From Alligator mississippiensis (taxonomy: Eukaryota > Chordata > Crocodylia > Alligatoridae): 64,000 bases of DNA. Under the pieces are notes generated by a model. That model was not told the DNA's origin and made no database searches. It saw only the letters and a program-made list of their open reading frames with translations. Where the stretch lies: NCBI RefSeq assembly GCF_030867095.1, contig NC_081835.1, forward strand, positions 40,965,892 to 41,029,891, written 5' to 3'. Positions 32,986 through 43,235 of this stretch are shown in pieces. Numbering within the stretch: position 1 is the first letter of the stretch; each line of letters starts with the position of its first letter. The position numbers and the translations under genes are program-made.

Positions 32986-33175
32986 GGGGCTATGGGACTC
33001 CCCCCAGAGGTGGTACAAACACCTACTCTGGACTCATTCAAAATACATTTGGGTGTTTATCTTGCTGGGATCATCTGGTTCCTGTAGACTTCCTACTTCT
33101 GGCAGGGGGGCTGGACTTGATCTCACAAGGTCCCTTCCAGCCCCTAATGTCTATGAAATCTATGAAATCTATGCA
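32986..33175 (+). mobile_element. CR1 LINE copy b, 3' terminal segment
   Basis: It gives GLPPEVVQTPTLDSFKIHLG and LAGIIWFL, the CR1 ORF2 C-terminus, then the 3' UTR and a tail TCTATGAAATCTATGAAATC. This is the true 3' end of copy b, so the copy spans 28476-33175 with two insertions. Confidence 0.88.
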
Positions 33176-33354
33176 CAGGGCATCAGTGTTTTGGTGCTGC
33201 CATCCATGGCAATGCACCATTTCATAACTGAACTCGGCTAGTTGTTCCAGCGACCTAGCCAATTGTCCTTCAGGTTGCTGAAAAATATGTAGCCACCAAA
33301 GCGAACCATAGTTGTTTTGAAATGTGAAGCATTTCCCAAGGAGAAAATGTCAAA

Positions 33355-33605
33355 AGTGCTTGGTTGTAACAGTAAAGATTCTTTGGGTAGCTGAGGTATC
33401 TTTTATTAGACCAACTGAGTAGTTGGAAAAAAGTTTCTTGCAAGCTTTCAGATGCAATCACCCCTCTTCAGGCATAGGGAGTCTCTGCTGTTCTGAGATC
33501 TCCAAGGAATGAAAGAAGCTAAAAATGTAAGAGGATGTCAGTGAGAACATAAATAGGTGGAAATTAGGAAAACAAAAGGTAGAGAAGGGAAGGGAGGGGG
33601 AGAAA
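33355..33605 (-). mobile_element. Penelope-like element tail, part 1
   Basis: The minus strand reads CCTGAAGA, a short stem-loop, TGAAAGCTTGCAAG, then AACTACTCAGTTGGTCTAAT and AAAAGATACC. Such CTGAAGA...GAAA tails are known from vertebrate Penelope-like elements with hammerhead motifs. The purine-rich part up to 33605 has a partner at 37678-37740 on the other side of CR1 copy d. Confidence 0.5.
33440..33472 (-). ncRNA. Hammerhead-ribozyme-like core (fossil)
   Basis: On the minus strand the two conserved hammerhead boxes appear in order: CTGAAGA (plus 33465-33471) and GAAA (plus 33446-33449). Between them GGTG and CATC can pair as stem II around a short loop. Stems I and III and the cleavage triplet were not confirmed, so activity is not claimed. 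Confidence 0.4.
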
Positions 33606-34380
33606 TAGATTTCATAGACATTAGGGCTGGAAGGGACCTCGGAAGATGATCGAGTCCAGCCCCCTGCCCCAGGGGCAGGAAGTCAGCAGGGATCATAGGA
33701 TCCCAGCAAGATAAACATCCAATTGTCTCTTGAAGGCATTCAAAGTAGGTGCTTGAACCACCTCTGGCGGCAGTCTATTCCAAACCTTGGGGGCTCAGAC
33801 AGTGAAGAAGTTCTTCCTTATGTCCAGCCTGAAACGGTAATGGAGGAGTTTTTGTGACCATTCGACCTTGTCATCTCTTGGGGGTCTCTGGTGAACAAAC
33901 GTTCCCCCATGTCCTGGTGAGCACCCCTGATAAACTTATAGGTGGCCACCAGGTCACCCCTGAGCCTGTGCTTTTCCAGGCTGAAGAGTCCCATAGCTCT
34001 CAGCCTCTCGTCATAAGGTCTGTTTTCCTGACCCTTGATCATGCATGTGGCTCTCCTCTGCACTCTCTCAAGCTTCTCCACATCCTTTTTGACTTGTGGA
34101 GCCCAAAACTGGATGCAGTACTCTAGCTGTGGCCTCAACAAGGCCGAGTACAACAGGAGAATGACGTCCTGGGATTTGCTTGAGAAGCATCTATGGATGC
34201 AAGCCAGCATTTTGCTTGCTTTACTAGCTGCAGCATTGCATTGAAGGCTCATGTTTGTCTTGTGGTCAATCATAACCCCTAAGTCTCCTTCACCTGTAGT
34301 GCTAGCCAGCGTAACACTGCTGAGCCTATAAGGGTGCTGCAGGTTTTTCTTCCCAAGGTGGAGAACCTTGCATTTTCAGT
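33606..34380 (-). mobile_element. CR1 LINE copy d, 3' part
   Basis: The minus strand gives MIDHKTNMSLQCNAAASKAS, ALLRPQLEYCIQFWAPQVKK, DVEKLERVQRRATCMIKGQE and RLRGDLVATYKFIRGAHQD, the CR1 C-terminal part, with the 3' terminus GATTTCATAGACATTAGG near 33608. The last bases, CAGTG at 34376-34380, are the target duplicated by the LTR that follows. Confidence 0.9.
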
Positions 34381-35408
34381 GTGTGCCCGCCTCTGCTCCA
34401 AAAAGCGTTCCCGGGCTACTTTTGCGCAGGTAGCTGACCGGGTCTGCCCCGATCCCGCGGGAGGGTCCCCAGAGGGTGCCCCGGGTGATGGTGGCAGACC
34501 CCCAGAACTCGCCAGCCGCGGTCTTAACTGGACCCTCAGTGGTGGGGTCCCCCTCTCCGCAGCCTCCAGTGCCAACATGCCTTTGGCGGGCACTCACGGG
34601 GCTCCAACCTCCCCTACACCCCGGCCAACGCCACCTTCAGCCGTGGGTCTTCAGCCTCTTATCCCTGGTCCCGTCTCGGCTCTTCCCTTGTCCCCAACCC
34701 GCTCAGCTCGGTGACTTGAGCTGGGTTCCGGTCTGTGGACTATGGGACCCGAGACTCTGTTGCCCCTGCGGGCTTTCTCCCCGACGTCCTCGCCGGCTCT
34801 CCCACTGATTCTTCCACCGGTGTCCATGCTGGCTCCCTCTCCGGTTCCTTCACCGGTGTCTTGGCCGGAGTTTTCACCGGTCCCTTCACCGGCGTCCCTG
34901 CCAGCGCTTCTACCGGTTTCTTCACTGGTGTCCCTGCCGGCTCTCCCTCTGGCTCCCTCACCGGCGTCCCTGCCGGCTCTTCCACCGGTTTCTTCACCGG
35001 TGGTTCCCATCCCCGCTCTCCTACCAGCTCTTGTGTCGGCTCCGCAGCTGGGATCCTCATGGCTGCGGCTCTCGCTGCTCTTGCCGCTCCCGGTGCTGCT
35101 GCAGCTTACCCTGCTCACGGCAGAGACACCCCGTGGGGTCTGCTTCCGGCCTCGGGCTTTCCGCCGGGCTTCGCGTTCTCCTGCCACCCTCCTGTGCCCC
35201 CGGGGCCGCGCTTTATTCCCGCCGGGTGGCGCCTCTCAGTGACATCACCCGGCCTCAGCTGAATGTAAGTGCGGCTAATAAACCGTGCGGGTGGTTTCCT
35301 GGCGTGCGTGCCTCTGCTGCCCTCGACTCCTGCAGAGGGTTAGTATGCACTTTCGTTTCCTTTGGGTTTGGGCCGGGGTTTCCCTCTAGCCCCTGTATCC
35401 CTGGGACA
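34381..35408 (+). mobile_element. Solo LTR fossil, 1,028 bp, 5-bp target duplication CAGTG
   Basis: It starts TGTGCCCGCC and ends CTGGGACA (TG...CA) and is flanked by CAGTG at 34376-34380 and 35409-35413. With one copy of CAGTG removed, the CR1 sequence on both sides joins smoothly. AATAAA at about 35277-35282 fits an LTR poly(A) signal and gives the plus orientation. The element is GC-rich and contains a minisatellite. No internal gene region is present, so it is a solo LTR. The 5-base duplication points to a retrovirus-like or Ty3/Gypsy-type integrase. It postdates CR1 copy d. Confidence 0.85.
34797..35010 (+). repeat. CACCGG-rich minisatellite inside the solo LTR
   Basis: Degenerate units of about 18-24 bases built on TTCACCGGTGTC/CCTGCCGGCTC repeat about ten times. 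They give long repetitive open frames in several phases (Gly-Glu-Thr-type and Ser-Pro-Ala-type repeats), which are not genes. Confidence 0.8.
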
Positions 35409-37675
35409 CAGTGTTAAACAACATCAGGTTCTCATCTGCCCATTTCCTGAGCCTGTCAAGGTCAGCCTGGATCACCCTCCTGTCCTCAGGTGTGGACGCT
35501 TTATCCCAGAGTTTGCTGTTGTCGCCAAACTTGGCCAGTCTGCTTCTGATACCAATGTCCACATCATTAATGAAGATGTTGAATAGTGTAGGTCCAAGGA
35601 CAGAGCGTTGAGGGACCCCACTGATCACTGCGCACCACGATGATTGACTTCCGTCAACCACCACCCTCTGGGTCCTACCACGAAGCCAATTCCCCAGCCA
35701 GCGGATTGTGGTGTACCCGAGTCTGCAGTTAGCCAGTTTTGTCAAGAGATGATCATGGGATACCAGATAGAAGACTTTTTTAAAGTCAAGATCTTTGACA
35801 TCAATCTCTTCTCCTTTGTCCAGGTGATAGGTCACCTGGTCATAAAAGGAAATAAGATTGGTCAAGCAGGACCTATCCGCAACAAACCCCTGCTGGCTAT
35901 CCCTCAGGATGTTGCCATTGGCCAGTCTGTTAAGGATGTCCTCTTTGATAATCTTTTCTAAGACTGTCCCCAGGATAGAGGTCAGGCTGATGGGCCTGAA
36001 GTTTGCCGGATCCGCTTTCCTCCCTTTCTTGAAGATAGGCACCACGTTGGCCTTCTTCCAATCTTCGGGCACTTCACCAGAGCACCAGGAGTTCTCAAAG
36101 ATCCATGCCAGGGGCTGAGCTATGATGCTAGTCAGCTCCTTGAGTACCCTGGGGTGTAAACTGTCAGGGCCGGCTGACTTGAAGGTATCCAGCCTCTCAA
36201 GGTGTTCCTTCATGAGGTCAGCATTGATAAAGGGTAAGGAATCTCCCTCACCCAGGCGTCCCTGTCCCATAATGGGCAGGGGCGTCTCATGGGACTGGTG
36301 AAAGACCGACACAAACTACCCATTTAGCAAGGTAACCTTTTCCTGGGCATCGGTTGTCAGTTGTCCCATCTGGTTTAGCAGGGGTCCAATGTTGCCCTTG
36401 CTTTTCCTCCAGCTCCCCACATACCTAAAAAAGGACTTTTTATTGTCCCTGATATTTGTAGCTAGTTGGAGTTCCGTTGCAGCCTTGGCTTTCTGGTTCG
36501 CTCCCTGCAGGTCCAGACCAGTGCAGAGTATTCTTTGTTGGAGGTGGATCCAGTCCTCCATCCTTTGTAGGCCTTTCTTTTTAGATGCAGGAGGTCCGTT
36601 AGTTCCCTGCAGAGCTAAGGGGGCTGCTGTGCCCTTTTGCTGCCTTTCCTCCAAGATGGGATAGACTTTGCTCGTGCATCCAGGATTGCTCCTTTAAGGA
36701 GCAATCATGCGTTCTGACCTCCCCTCCCCTTTGGGCTGAGGCCCTTTAAGGCCCCACTGACAAGCCTCCTGAGCTTGTCAAAATCAGCTTTCCTAAAGTC
36801 GAGGACTTCTGTATTGCTGACTGACTTGCCAGCTTTATGGTGGATGGTGAAGGTGATCAGCTCATTGTCAATGTCACCCAGCTTCCCTTTGATTGCTAGG
36901 TCGCTTATTAGGTCGTCCCCCACTGCCAGTGCCAGGTCAAGCAGAGCTTTACCTCTCGTCGGCCCGTAGACTTCCTGCATCAGATGGAGCTCATCCACAC
37001 ATGAGAGAAAGCTTTGTGACTGCTCGGATTTGGCCAAGCGCTCTTCCCATGAGATGTCTGGGTAGTTGAAGTCTCCCATGATAACCATGCACCAGGAGCA
37101 TGCGGCTTCAGCCAGTTCCCTGGAGAACTCCTGGTCGAGCTTTTGATCCTGGGCAGGAGGTCTGTTGTAGACTCCCACCTTTGTGTCCCCTGTGCTGTGT
37201 TCCCCATGGATTTTAACCCAGATGGTCTCCAGTCATGCACCCTGGTGCCAATGTTGGCTTACAGAGATGCATAGCTTTCCTTGACATAGAGAGCTACACC
37301 CCCACCCCTTTTGTTCACTCAGTCCCTCCTGTACAGGGTATAGCCATCTATACCTGTGGCCCAGTCATGGGTGGAGTCCCACCAGGTCTCTGTTATCCCT
37401 ACGACTTCATAGTTATTTGCGTTAAGCAGGAGAACAAGTTCCTCCTGTTTATTCCCCAAGCTCCTGGCATTTGTGTACAGGCATGCAAGTGTCCCTATGG
37501 GGGCTCTTGCCTTGCCTACAGCTCGCTTCAGGGCTGGGACAGGGGTGGGCTCCCTTAAGTGCCTTGGCCTGCTGGCTTTGCAAGGGTTGCTCAGCAGTGG
37601 GGAAAAAACCAAAGGTAAGTAAGGGGGACTACTGTAGTAGCTTTCCAAGATAGAAAATAGGCTCTCTGTGAAAAA
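35409..37675 (-). mobile_element. CR1 LINE copy d, 5' part with endonuclease
   Basis: The minus strand holds the apurinic-type endonuclease start (TLACLYTNARSLGNKQEELV, VVGITETWWD), its C-terminal half (VIMGDFNYPDISWEERLAKS, KALLDLALAVGD), the linker TEVLDFRKADFDKLRRL and most of the RT (FKSAGPDSLHPRVLKELTSI, FRPISLTSILGTVLEKII, FVADRSCLTNLISFYDQVTY, GVPQRSVLGPTLFNIFIND). The expected FADD motif reads FGDN in this copy. Frames change near 36312, 36700 and 37200. With 33606-34380 this is the most complete CR1 here, about 3 kb. Confidence 0.92.
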
Positions 37676-37950
37676 GTAAATAGTTAGAAATTAGGAAGAC
37701 AAAGGGTAGAAAAGGAGAGGAAGGGAAGAAGGGGGTGGAGGGAAGAAAGGTGTAAAAGGTCAGGTCTAGCAAGTACCTGGTGAATTGGATGTCAGGCAGG
37801 TTGTAATGTGTCATAAATTCAATGTCTATATTGATTCTATGATTTTTTGTATCCAGTAGATTTATGAAGTGAAGTTCACAGGCTTATCTACAAAAGATGT
37901 TCTGTAAGTTCCTTTTGTAACAAGGGACAGATATCAGCCCCTGTTTTGAG
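37676..37950 (-). mobile_element. Penelope-like element, part 2 (probable)
   Basis: The purine-rich stretch 37678-37740 resembles 33551-33605. The following part (AATTCAATGTCTATATTG, CAGTAGATTTATGAAGTG, AAGTTCACAGGCTTATCTAC) looks like sequence I associate with vertebrate Penelope-like tails. The call rests on pattern memory only. Confidence 0.35.
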
Positions 37951-38789
37951 GAAGGAACGGCGTCAGGGACACTTACCTGGGATAGATACACAGTGTCATG
38001 GCAGCATCTGATGATGTCTGCCCATGGCAGGGATTTTGAGCATTCTGGATCCTCCTGGGTGAGACTCCGTGGATTAGTCAGGCCGGCTGGAATGCCTTAT
38101 AAAAGAAAAGGCACCAGTGGGTGTGGCTGCTCCAGAGAGGGGCCAGCAGAGCAACCAAGCAGGTTGAGCTGAATCTATGCAGAGGCGTAGGAACTGTGGT
38201 CTAAACGAGTTAAACCAACAGAGGCAGTGAGTTGCTGCGAGAGCAGGGTATCCTCAGATGAGAGCGAGAGAGAAAGGGATATATAAGTTTCCCACCTTGG
38301 CCCAACTAGGGAAGGGGCACTCAAGGAGGGACATGGACTATGGGTGTCTCAGCCCACTTTAAGGACTGCCGGTAACCACAGTAAATGCTATTTCCTGAAA
38401 TGGAGAAAGAGAGAGAAAGAAACAATCCCTGCTTAGAAGTAGGAAGATGGGGAGGTAAATACAGAAATTGACCAACTGGGGAGATAAGCTGGGTGAAAAG
38501 TTGCTATACCCCAAATGGGGAGGAACTCTAGGCTACGATATTGGTCGGGCATGGACAAGGTATGAGGGGTGGTGGAGCCCTGCAATGGAGATCGGCATAC
38601 CAAACACCTGCAGTCTCATGTCAGCTGTTCATCTGCTTTGTTATACTTTCTTTTTCTCCCATCAAGTCATGGCAGGTAAGCCAAGGAGGACGATGGCTTA
38701 CAGGGTCATTGGAGACTGTGATGGTGACCAGTAACATTGGTAAAGCAAGCAATTCTTTTTTTGCGGTGAAATATTGGCACTCCACTTTG
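37951..38789. other. Unassigned interval
   Basis: No gene is recognised. There are two TATA-like words, CTTATAAAAGAAAAGG at about 38097 and GATATATAAG near 38278, each followed by GC-moderate sequence, so part may be an unrecognised LTR. Confidence 0.3.
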
Positions 38790-39640
38790 TTCAGGAATCA
38801 GCTTGCATAAGCTATCACTTTCTTCAATTGTGGCAGAGCAGCTCCAATGCCAATGTCACTCACATCGGTGTCCAACAAGAAAGGTAACTGAGGGTTGTGG
38901 TATGCTAAGATCGGGGAAGACATTAACTGCTGCCTTAGGTCAAAGAAGGCAACCTGATATTCCTTGGTCCAAGCTAACCTCTCCTTATCAGAGGGTTTAG
39001 GTAAAGGGCTTACGATGGTAGCAAAACATGCCCCAAATCTCCTATAATAGGAGGCTAACTCCAAAAAAGCTGTGCAGTTCCTTTGCATAATGGTGTGCTG
39101 GCCAGATTAACAGCCTCCACCTTCTCTGGCTCTGGGCCTACTGCCTCTGTGGAGATCACATGTACCAAAAAGTTCACTTGCTTGCTGAAAAGTTCAACCT
39201 ATTACAATGATATCATCCAAGTATACCAGACAGAAGATCCCTTGTAGGTCTGTGAGCATGATATTCATCAGTCTTTGAAATGTACCAGGGGTATTGAATA
39301 GCCTGAAAGGCATAACATTAAATTCAAAAAGTCCCTTAGTGAAGAAGGCGATCTTAACTCAGTCCTCCAAGTCCACTTCCACCTGCCAGTATCCACTCAC
39401 CACATTGAGAGGGAAGAACCTATGGTGGGCCAGTAGGGGGTGCCTCTGTGCTGAGCCACCCACCTCATTGCACCTGGCCAAAAACCACACTTCAGATGCC
39501 TCCCCAGGGGCGCCAACTTCTGGTCAACCCCCTTCCTGGAGCACACCCACAAGCCTGGGGTGGTGCTGTCACCATCCAGGGTCTGATCATTGCTCAGGCC
39601 CTGTGGGTGCTTGACCCACTGCAATATTTTGGGGTGCTTC
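38790..39640 (-). mobile_element. Ty3/Gypsy pol fossil, RT-RNase H part
   Basis: The minus strand gives FLELASYYRRFGACFATIVS and PQLPFLLDTDVSDIGIGAAL, the connection and RNase H start of Gypsy-type pol, with more RT-like sequence to its upstream side. It is a broken fragment with no LTR identified beside it. It seems a different Gypsy lineage from the one at 41880. Confidence 0.8.
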
Positions 39641-39841
39641 CTTTAACCTGAAGCACTGAAAGTAGCCTCCCTTAGCCAGCTGAGTCATGGGAATAAAAGA
39701 TGTACCTAATCCCTCTCTAGCATGTACCACAAAGCTTGTTATAGTGGATAGCCTTATTGGGTAGAGGGGGTAGGCCTGGGGAGAGGTACAAGTCAGGGAA
39801 GAATCAGAAAAATACCTCTGAGCAAACAGAAGTGTCTTGGT

Positions 39842-40428
39842 TTAGGGTTACCATACTTCCAGGATCAAAAACGAGGACACCTGTAGGGGGGAGGTGTGGG
39901 AAGAAGGCGGGGAGGGGGGAAGAGAGGAGGAGGGGGAATATGGTTGTGGGAGGGCGTGATATGGCTGTGCCCCGCCTCTGCCCCATACCTCCTAAGCCTA
40001 TACCCCCCTCACTCCTGACCCACAGCCCTGCCCCCACAGCCCCTCACTCCTGACCCACAGCCCCCTGCTCCCACCCCAGCTCTGCTGGTGCCCCGCACTC
40101 CTGACCCACAGGCTCTGCCCTCCACAAGCCCTGTCAGCGCCCCTCACTCCTGACCCACAGCCCCTGCCCCTACCAGCCTTGCTTCCCACACAGCTCCCGT
40201 GCGGACTTGCATACACTATTACCTGGAAACAGCTTGCCCAGGCGCAGAGCACGTGACCCCCGACAGCCAATCATCTTGCCAGCTGCTCCCAGCCCCAAGT
40301 ATCCAAGCTGCTAGTGCCTGGGAAAAGCCAGAGGCACAGCAAAAACCCAGACATTTGCTCTCATTTTAAAATATAAGAGGCCAAACAAGAGGACATGTCC
40401 AGGAAAACCCAGACGTAAGGTAACCCTA
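39842..40428. mobile_element. DNA-transposon MITE with TAGGGTTACC ends
   Basis: The left end TTAGGGTTACCATACTTCC and the right end, read on the other strand, TAGGGTTACCTTACGTCTG are inverted repeats that continue with CAGGAT...GAGGACA against GTTTTCCTGGACATGTCC. Flanks GTCTTGGT (39834-39841) and GGCTTGGT (40429-40436) look like an 8-base target duplication with one difference, so hAT-like. Inside are repeated CACTCCTGACCCACAGCCCC units. No coding capacity. Confidence 0.75.
40030..40165 (+). repeat. Tandem units inside the MITE
   Basis: CCCCTCACTCCTGACCCACA or a close variant recurs about five times between 40005 and 40165, giving a small internal minisatellite. Confidence 0.65.
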
Positions 40429-40825
40429 GGCTTGGTAGCCTTTTGACAAGCTTTCTAGAACACTGTTACTGGCTAAATTTCAGGTAAGTTACTCACATGT
40501 TCACCTGCTGAAGGTGGTGCATGCAGGCACTTGGTAGGATGGGGCCATGAGCGCCATGAACTGCCAGAACCCTGGCCACTCAACTAAGAAAAAGGGCTGG
40601 CCTTCCTCAGCAAGCATCTCCCCAATGTTCTGGGTGATCTCGCTTACCCTTGCAACTCACCACGCTTTCTGCCCGCCGTTTCCCCACTGTTCCAGGGTGC
40701 CTCTGCTTTGGGGGGATAGGGGCTTTGGAGCAAGAGGGGGACTTCCCTTTGGGCATGCTCCTGCTTGTGCCAGGCTGAGGAGGAGCAAGGGCAAGGGGGT
40801 GGTGCCTGCAGAGATGCATCATTTG
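40429..40825. other. Unassigned interval
   Basis: No gene or named repeat recognised between the MITE and the CR1 tail. Confidence 0.3.
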
Positions 40826-40913
40826 ACCCCAGCACTCTTTCCTGCCTGTGGCAGGGGGTCGGACTTCATGATCTGATTAGGTCCCTTCTGACCCTACCAA
40901 CTAGGAAACTATC
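40826..40913 (+). mobile_element. CR1 LINE copy e, 3' tail fragment
   Basis: GACCCCAGCACTCTTTCCTG, GGCAGGGGGTCGGACTT, GATCTGATTAGGTCCCTTCT and ACCCTACCAACTAGG form the 3' UTR end of CR1. Only about 90 bases remain. CR1-like tail words (ACATCTATGAAACTAT) near 41848-41865 may be its displaced end beyond the next element. Confidence 0.8.
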
Positions 40914-40984
40914 AGCATCCCCGTGGTGCTCGTGTGTTTTGTTCCCTTGCCCTGGCTGGTTTTGCCTTGGTGGTGCAGGCAAGA

Positions 40985-41835
40985 CAAGCTTCGGGTGGTG
41001 ATTCGATTCAGAGGAGATTCGGCCCAATCCCGGGGCCGAATCTCTAAATCCAAATCGAAGCAGGGGACCAATTAAAAGGTCTGAATCGATTGGAAAAGAT
41101 TTGGAGAGCTTTGATAATTCGGACAGTCCCCAGTGGCTGCAGCAGGCAGCTGGAGCCAGACTAGAAGCTAGTAAGTAGGAGGCATGGGAGAAGTGGGGAG
41201 GGGACCATGGGGGGACCCATGCCAGGCCCCATCCCCTGCCTGCTCCTCCAGCCCCCCTGACCCCTGCCAGCTCCCCCAGCACCCCCATAGCTTCCCCGCC
41301 TGCCACAGCTCCTGGTGCTTTTAAAAAAAGCCCTGACTCAGATACTGCTGGGTGAGGGGGGGTGGCAATCCTGCTGCCCTGCACTGTGCCACGCTGCATG
41401 GGGGGCTCTGCATGAGCCCCCCAGCACCTCCCTACTTCCCCATTTCTACCCCCAGCCATGGCTCTGGCCCTTTAAGAGAAAAAAGACCTGAGAAAAACCC
41501 TGGGACTCACTGCTCCTGCAGCAGCCTCAGGGCTTCAGGGGGCTCAGGGAAGAGGCCCCCATGTGGCATGAGGCAGCAGGGATCGCCCCCACACTGGGCA
41601 GGAATGATGAGTCAGGGTTTTCTGGGGTTTTTTTTCTTCTTAAAGTTTCGGAGCTGGGGTGGGCGGGGCAGCCATTGGCAGGCTCGGAGATCAGTGGGGG
41701 ATGGGGTCTGGGTGATTTGGAGAATTGACAGCAGCCAAATCTCCAAATCAGATTTGCCTGAATTGATTCAGGACAGTGATTCGAATCACCGAATCGAATC
41801 ACTGTCCCACAAATCAGTCGAATCTGAATCTATGT
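40985..41835. mobile_element. GAATCGATTC-rich palindromic repeat element
   Basis: Both ends are built from GATTCGATTC/GAATCGAATC words and are broadly inverted copies: left GGTGATTCGATTCAGAGG; right CACCGAATCGAATCACTG. Shared inner blocks include AATCGATTGG/AATTGATTCAGG and GATTTGGAGA against TCTCCAAATC. The middle is GC-rich and non-coding. It looks like a non-autonomous DNA element, and family assignment was not possible. Confidence 0.5.
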
Positions 41836-41879
41836 AACATCTATAAAACATCTATGAAACTATAAGAATCATGAGTGCT

Positions 41880-43235
41880 TTGGTGCCATTCCAGGAATCC
41901 ACATCATCGCGGACGATGTGCTCATTGTAGTGGCTACCAAAGAGGAGCATGTCGCTATCCTGACACAAGTTCTGGAGAGAGCACGTCTGAAAGGAGTAAA
42001 ACTTAATCAGAACAAAATACAGTTTTTAGTTGACCGCATTATGTATATGGGCCATAACTTCTCAAAAGATGGTGTCAAACCAGATGAAGACAACATGGAA
42101 ACCATCCACAGGATGCCCCCTCCAATAGACAAGAAAGGCCCTCAGAGACTCCTTCGAACTATTCAGTACTTGGTGCAGTACATTCCACATGAGTCCAGCT
42201 TGACAGCTGCGCTGAGGGCGTTTCTCAGGAATGACATTATCTGGCAATGGGGACCTGAGCATCAGGCAGTCCTGGAGAAGCTCAATCAAACCATCACAAC
42301 AGCACCTGTGCTCAGGTACTTCAACCCGGCAGAGCACCTGGAAATCCAAGCCCACGTGTCCAAAGATGGCTTAAGAGCATGTCTGCTTCAGCAGAATTAA
42401 CTAACTGCATATGCTTCGAAGGCTCTAACACAATCCAAGAGAAATTATGCACAGATTGAAGAAGACCTTCTGGCAATTGTCTTCACTGTGACAAAGCTCC
42501 ACCAATATGTGTATGGCACGGAGGTATGGGTCCAGTCAGACCACAAACTCCTGGAAGCAATTTTTGCAAAGCCCATAGGAAAGGCTCCAGCACAGCTACA
42601 GAGAATGCAGTTGCAGCTTCAAAAATATGACATCCAGATTCACTAGACCAAAGGCAAAGACATGTTAGTGGCTGACACACTTTCTAAAGCCACAATGCTC
42701 ACTCCTCCTCCTGAACCGGATCTTTTCCACTCAGAAAAGGTGATTCACGGTCTGATAGAAACGGAGCCACTCAGTGACCATTGACTCCAGCAGTTACAGG
42801 AGCATACGCAGTCTGACAAGGACCTGCAAGCCCTTACATAGCAGCATCTTAATGGATGGCCAAGCAGGCAAAAACAAGTCAAACCTGACTTAAAGCCTTA
42901 CTGTCCTCTCAGAGACCAAATCCACATTCAGGATGATTTACTTATGATTGAGCCAAAAATAATCATTCCAGGTGGTGCGAGGACCAACATATTGACATTG
43001 CTTCACTCACCCCATCAAGGCATACAAAGGTTAAAAGCGCGAGCTCAACGAATCATGTATTGGCCTAAAATGAATGCCCACATCGAGCAATGGATTGCGA
43101 ATTGTGCACCTTGTCAAGAGCTCCAACCCAGTAATCAGAAAGAGCCCATGATGTCACATAAGATCCCAGACCTGCCTTGGCTAAAACTGACAACAGCCAT
43201 TTTTGACCAACAGGGACAGTCTTATTTGATCCTAG
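41880..43235 (+). mobile_element. Ty3/Gypsy fossil G1, pol (RT, RNase H, integrase start)
   Basis: It starts inside the reverse transcriptase (ADDVLIVVATKEEHVAILTQ), goes on through the Gypsy connection (RIMYMGHNFSKDGVKPDEDN, APVLRYFNPAEHLEIQAHVS), RNase H and the integrase zinc-binding part (LTLLHSPHQGIQRLKARAQR, RIMYWPKMNAHIEQWIANCA). The element is broken, lacks its 5' half here, is interrupted by CR1 copy f and resumes at 44313. Confidence 0.88.

Noticed and set aside
34651-35262. Repetitive Gly-Glu-Thr and Ser-Pro-Ala type protein frames
   Set aside because: They come from the tandem array inside the solo LTR; every strand and phase gives such a frame.
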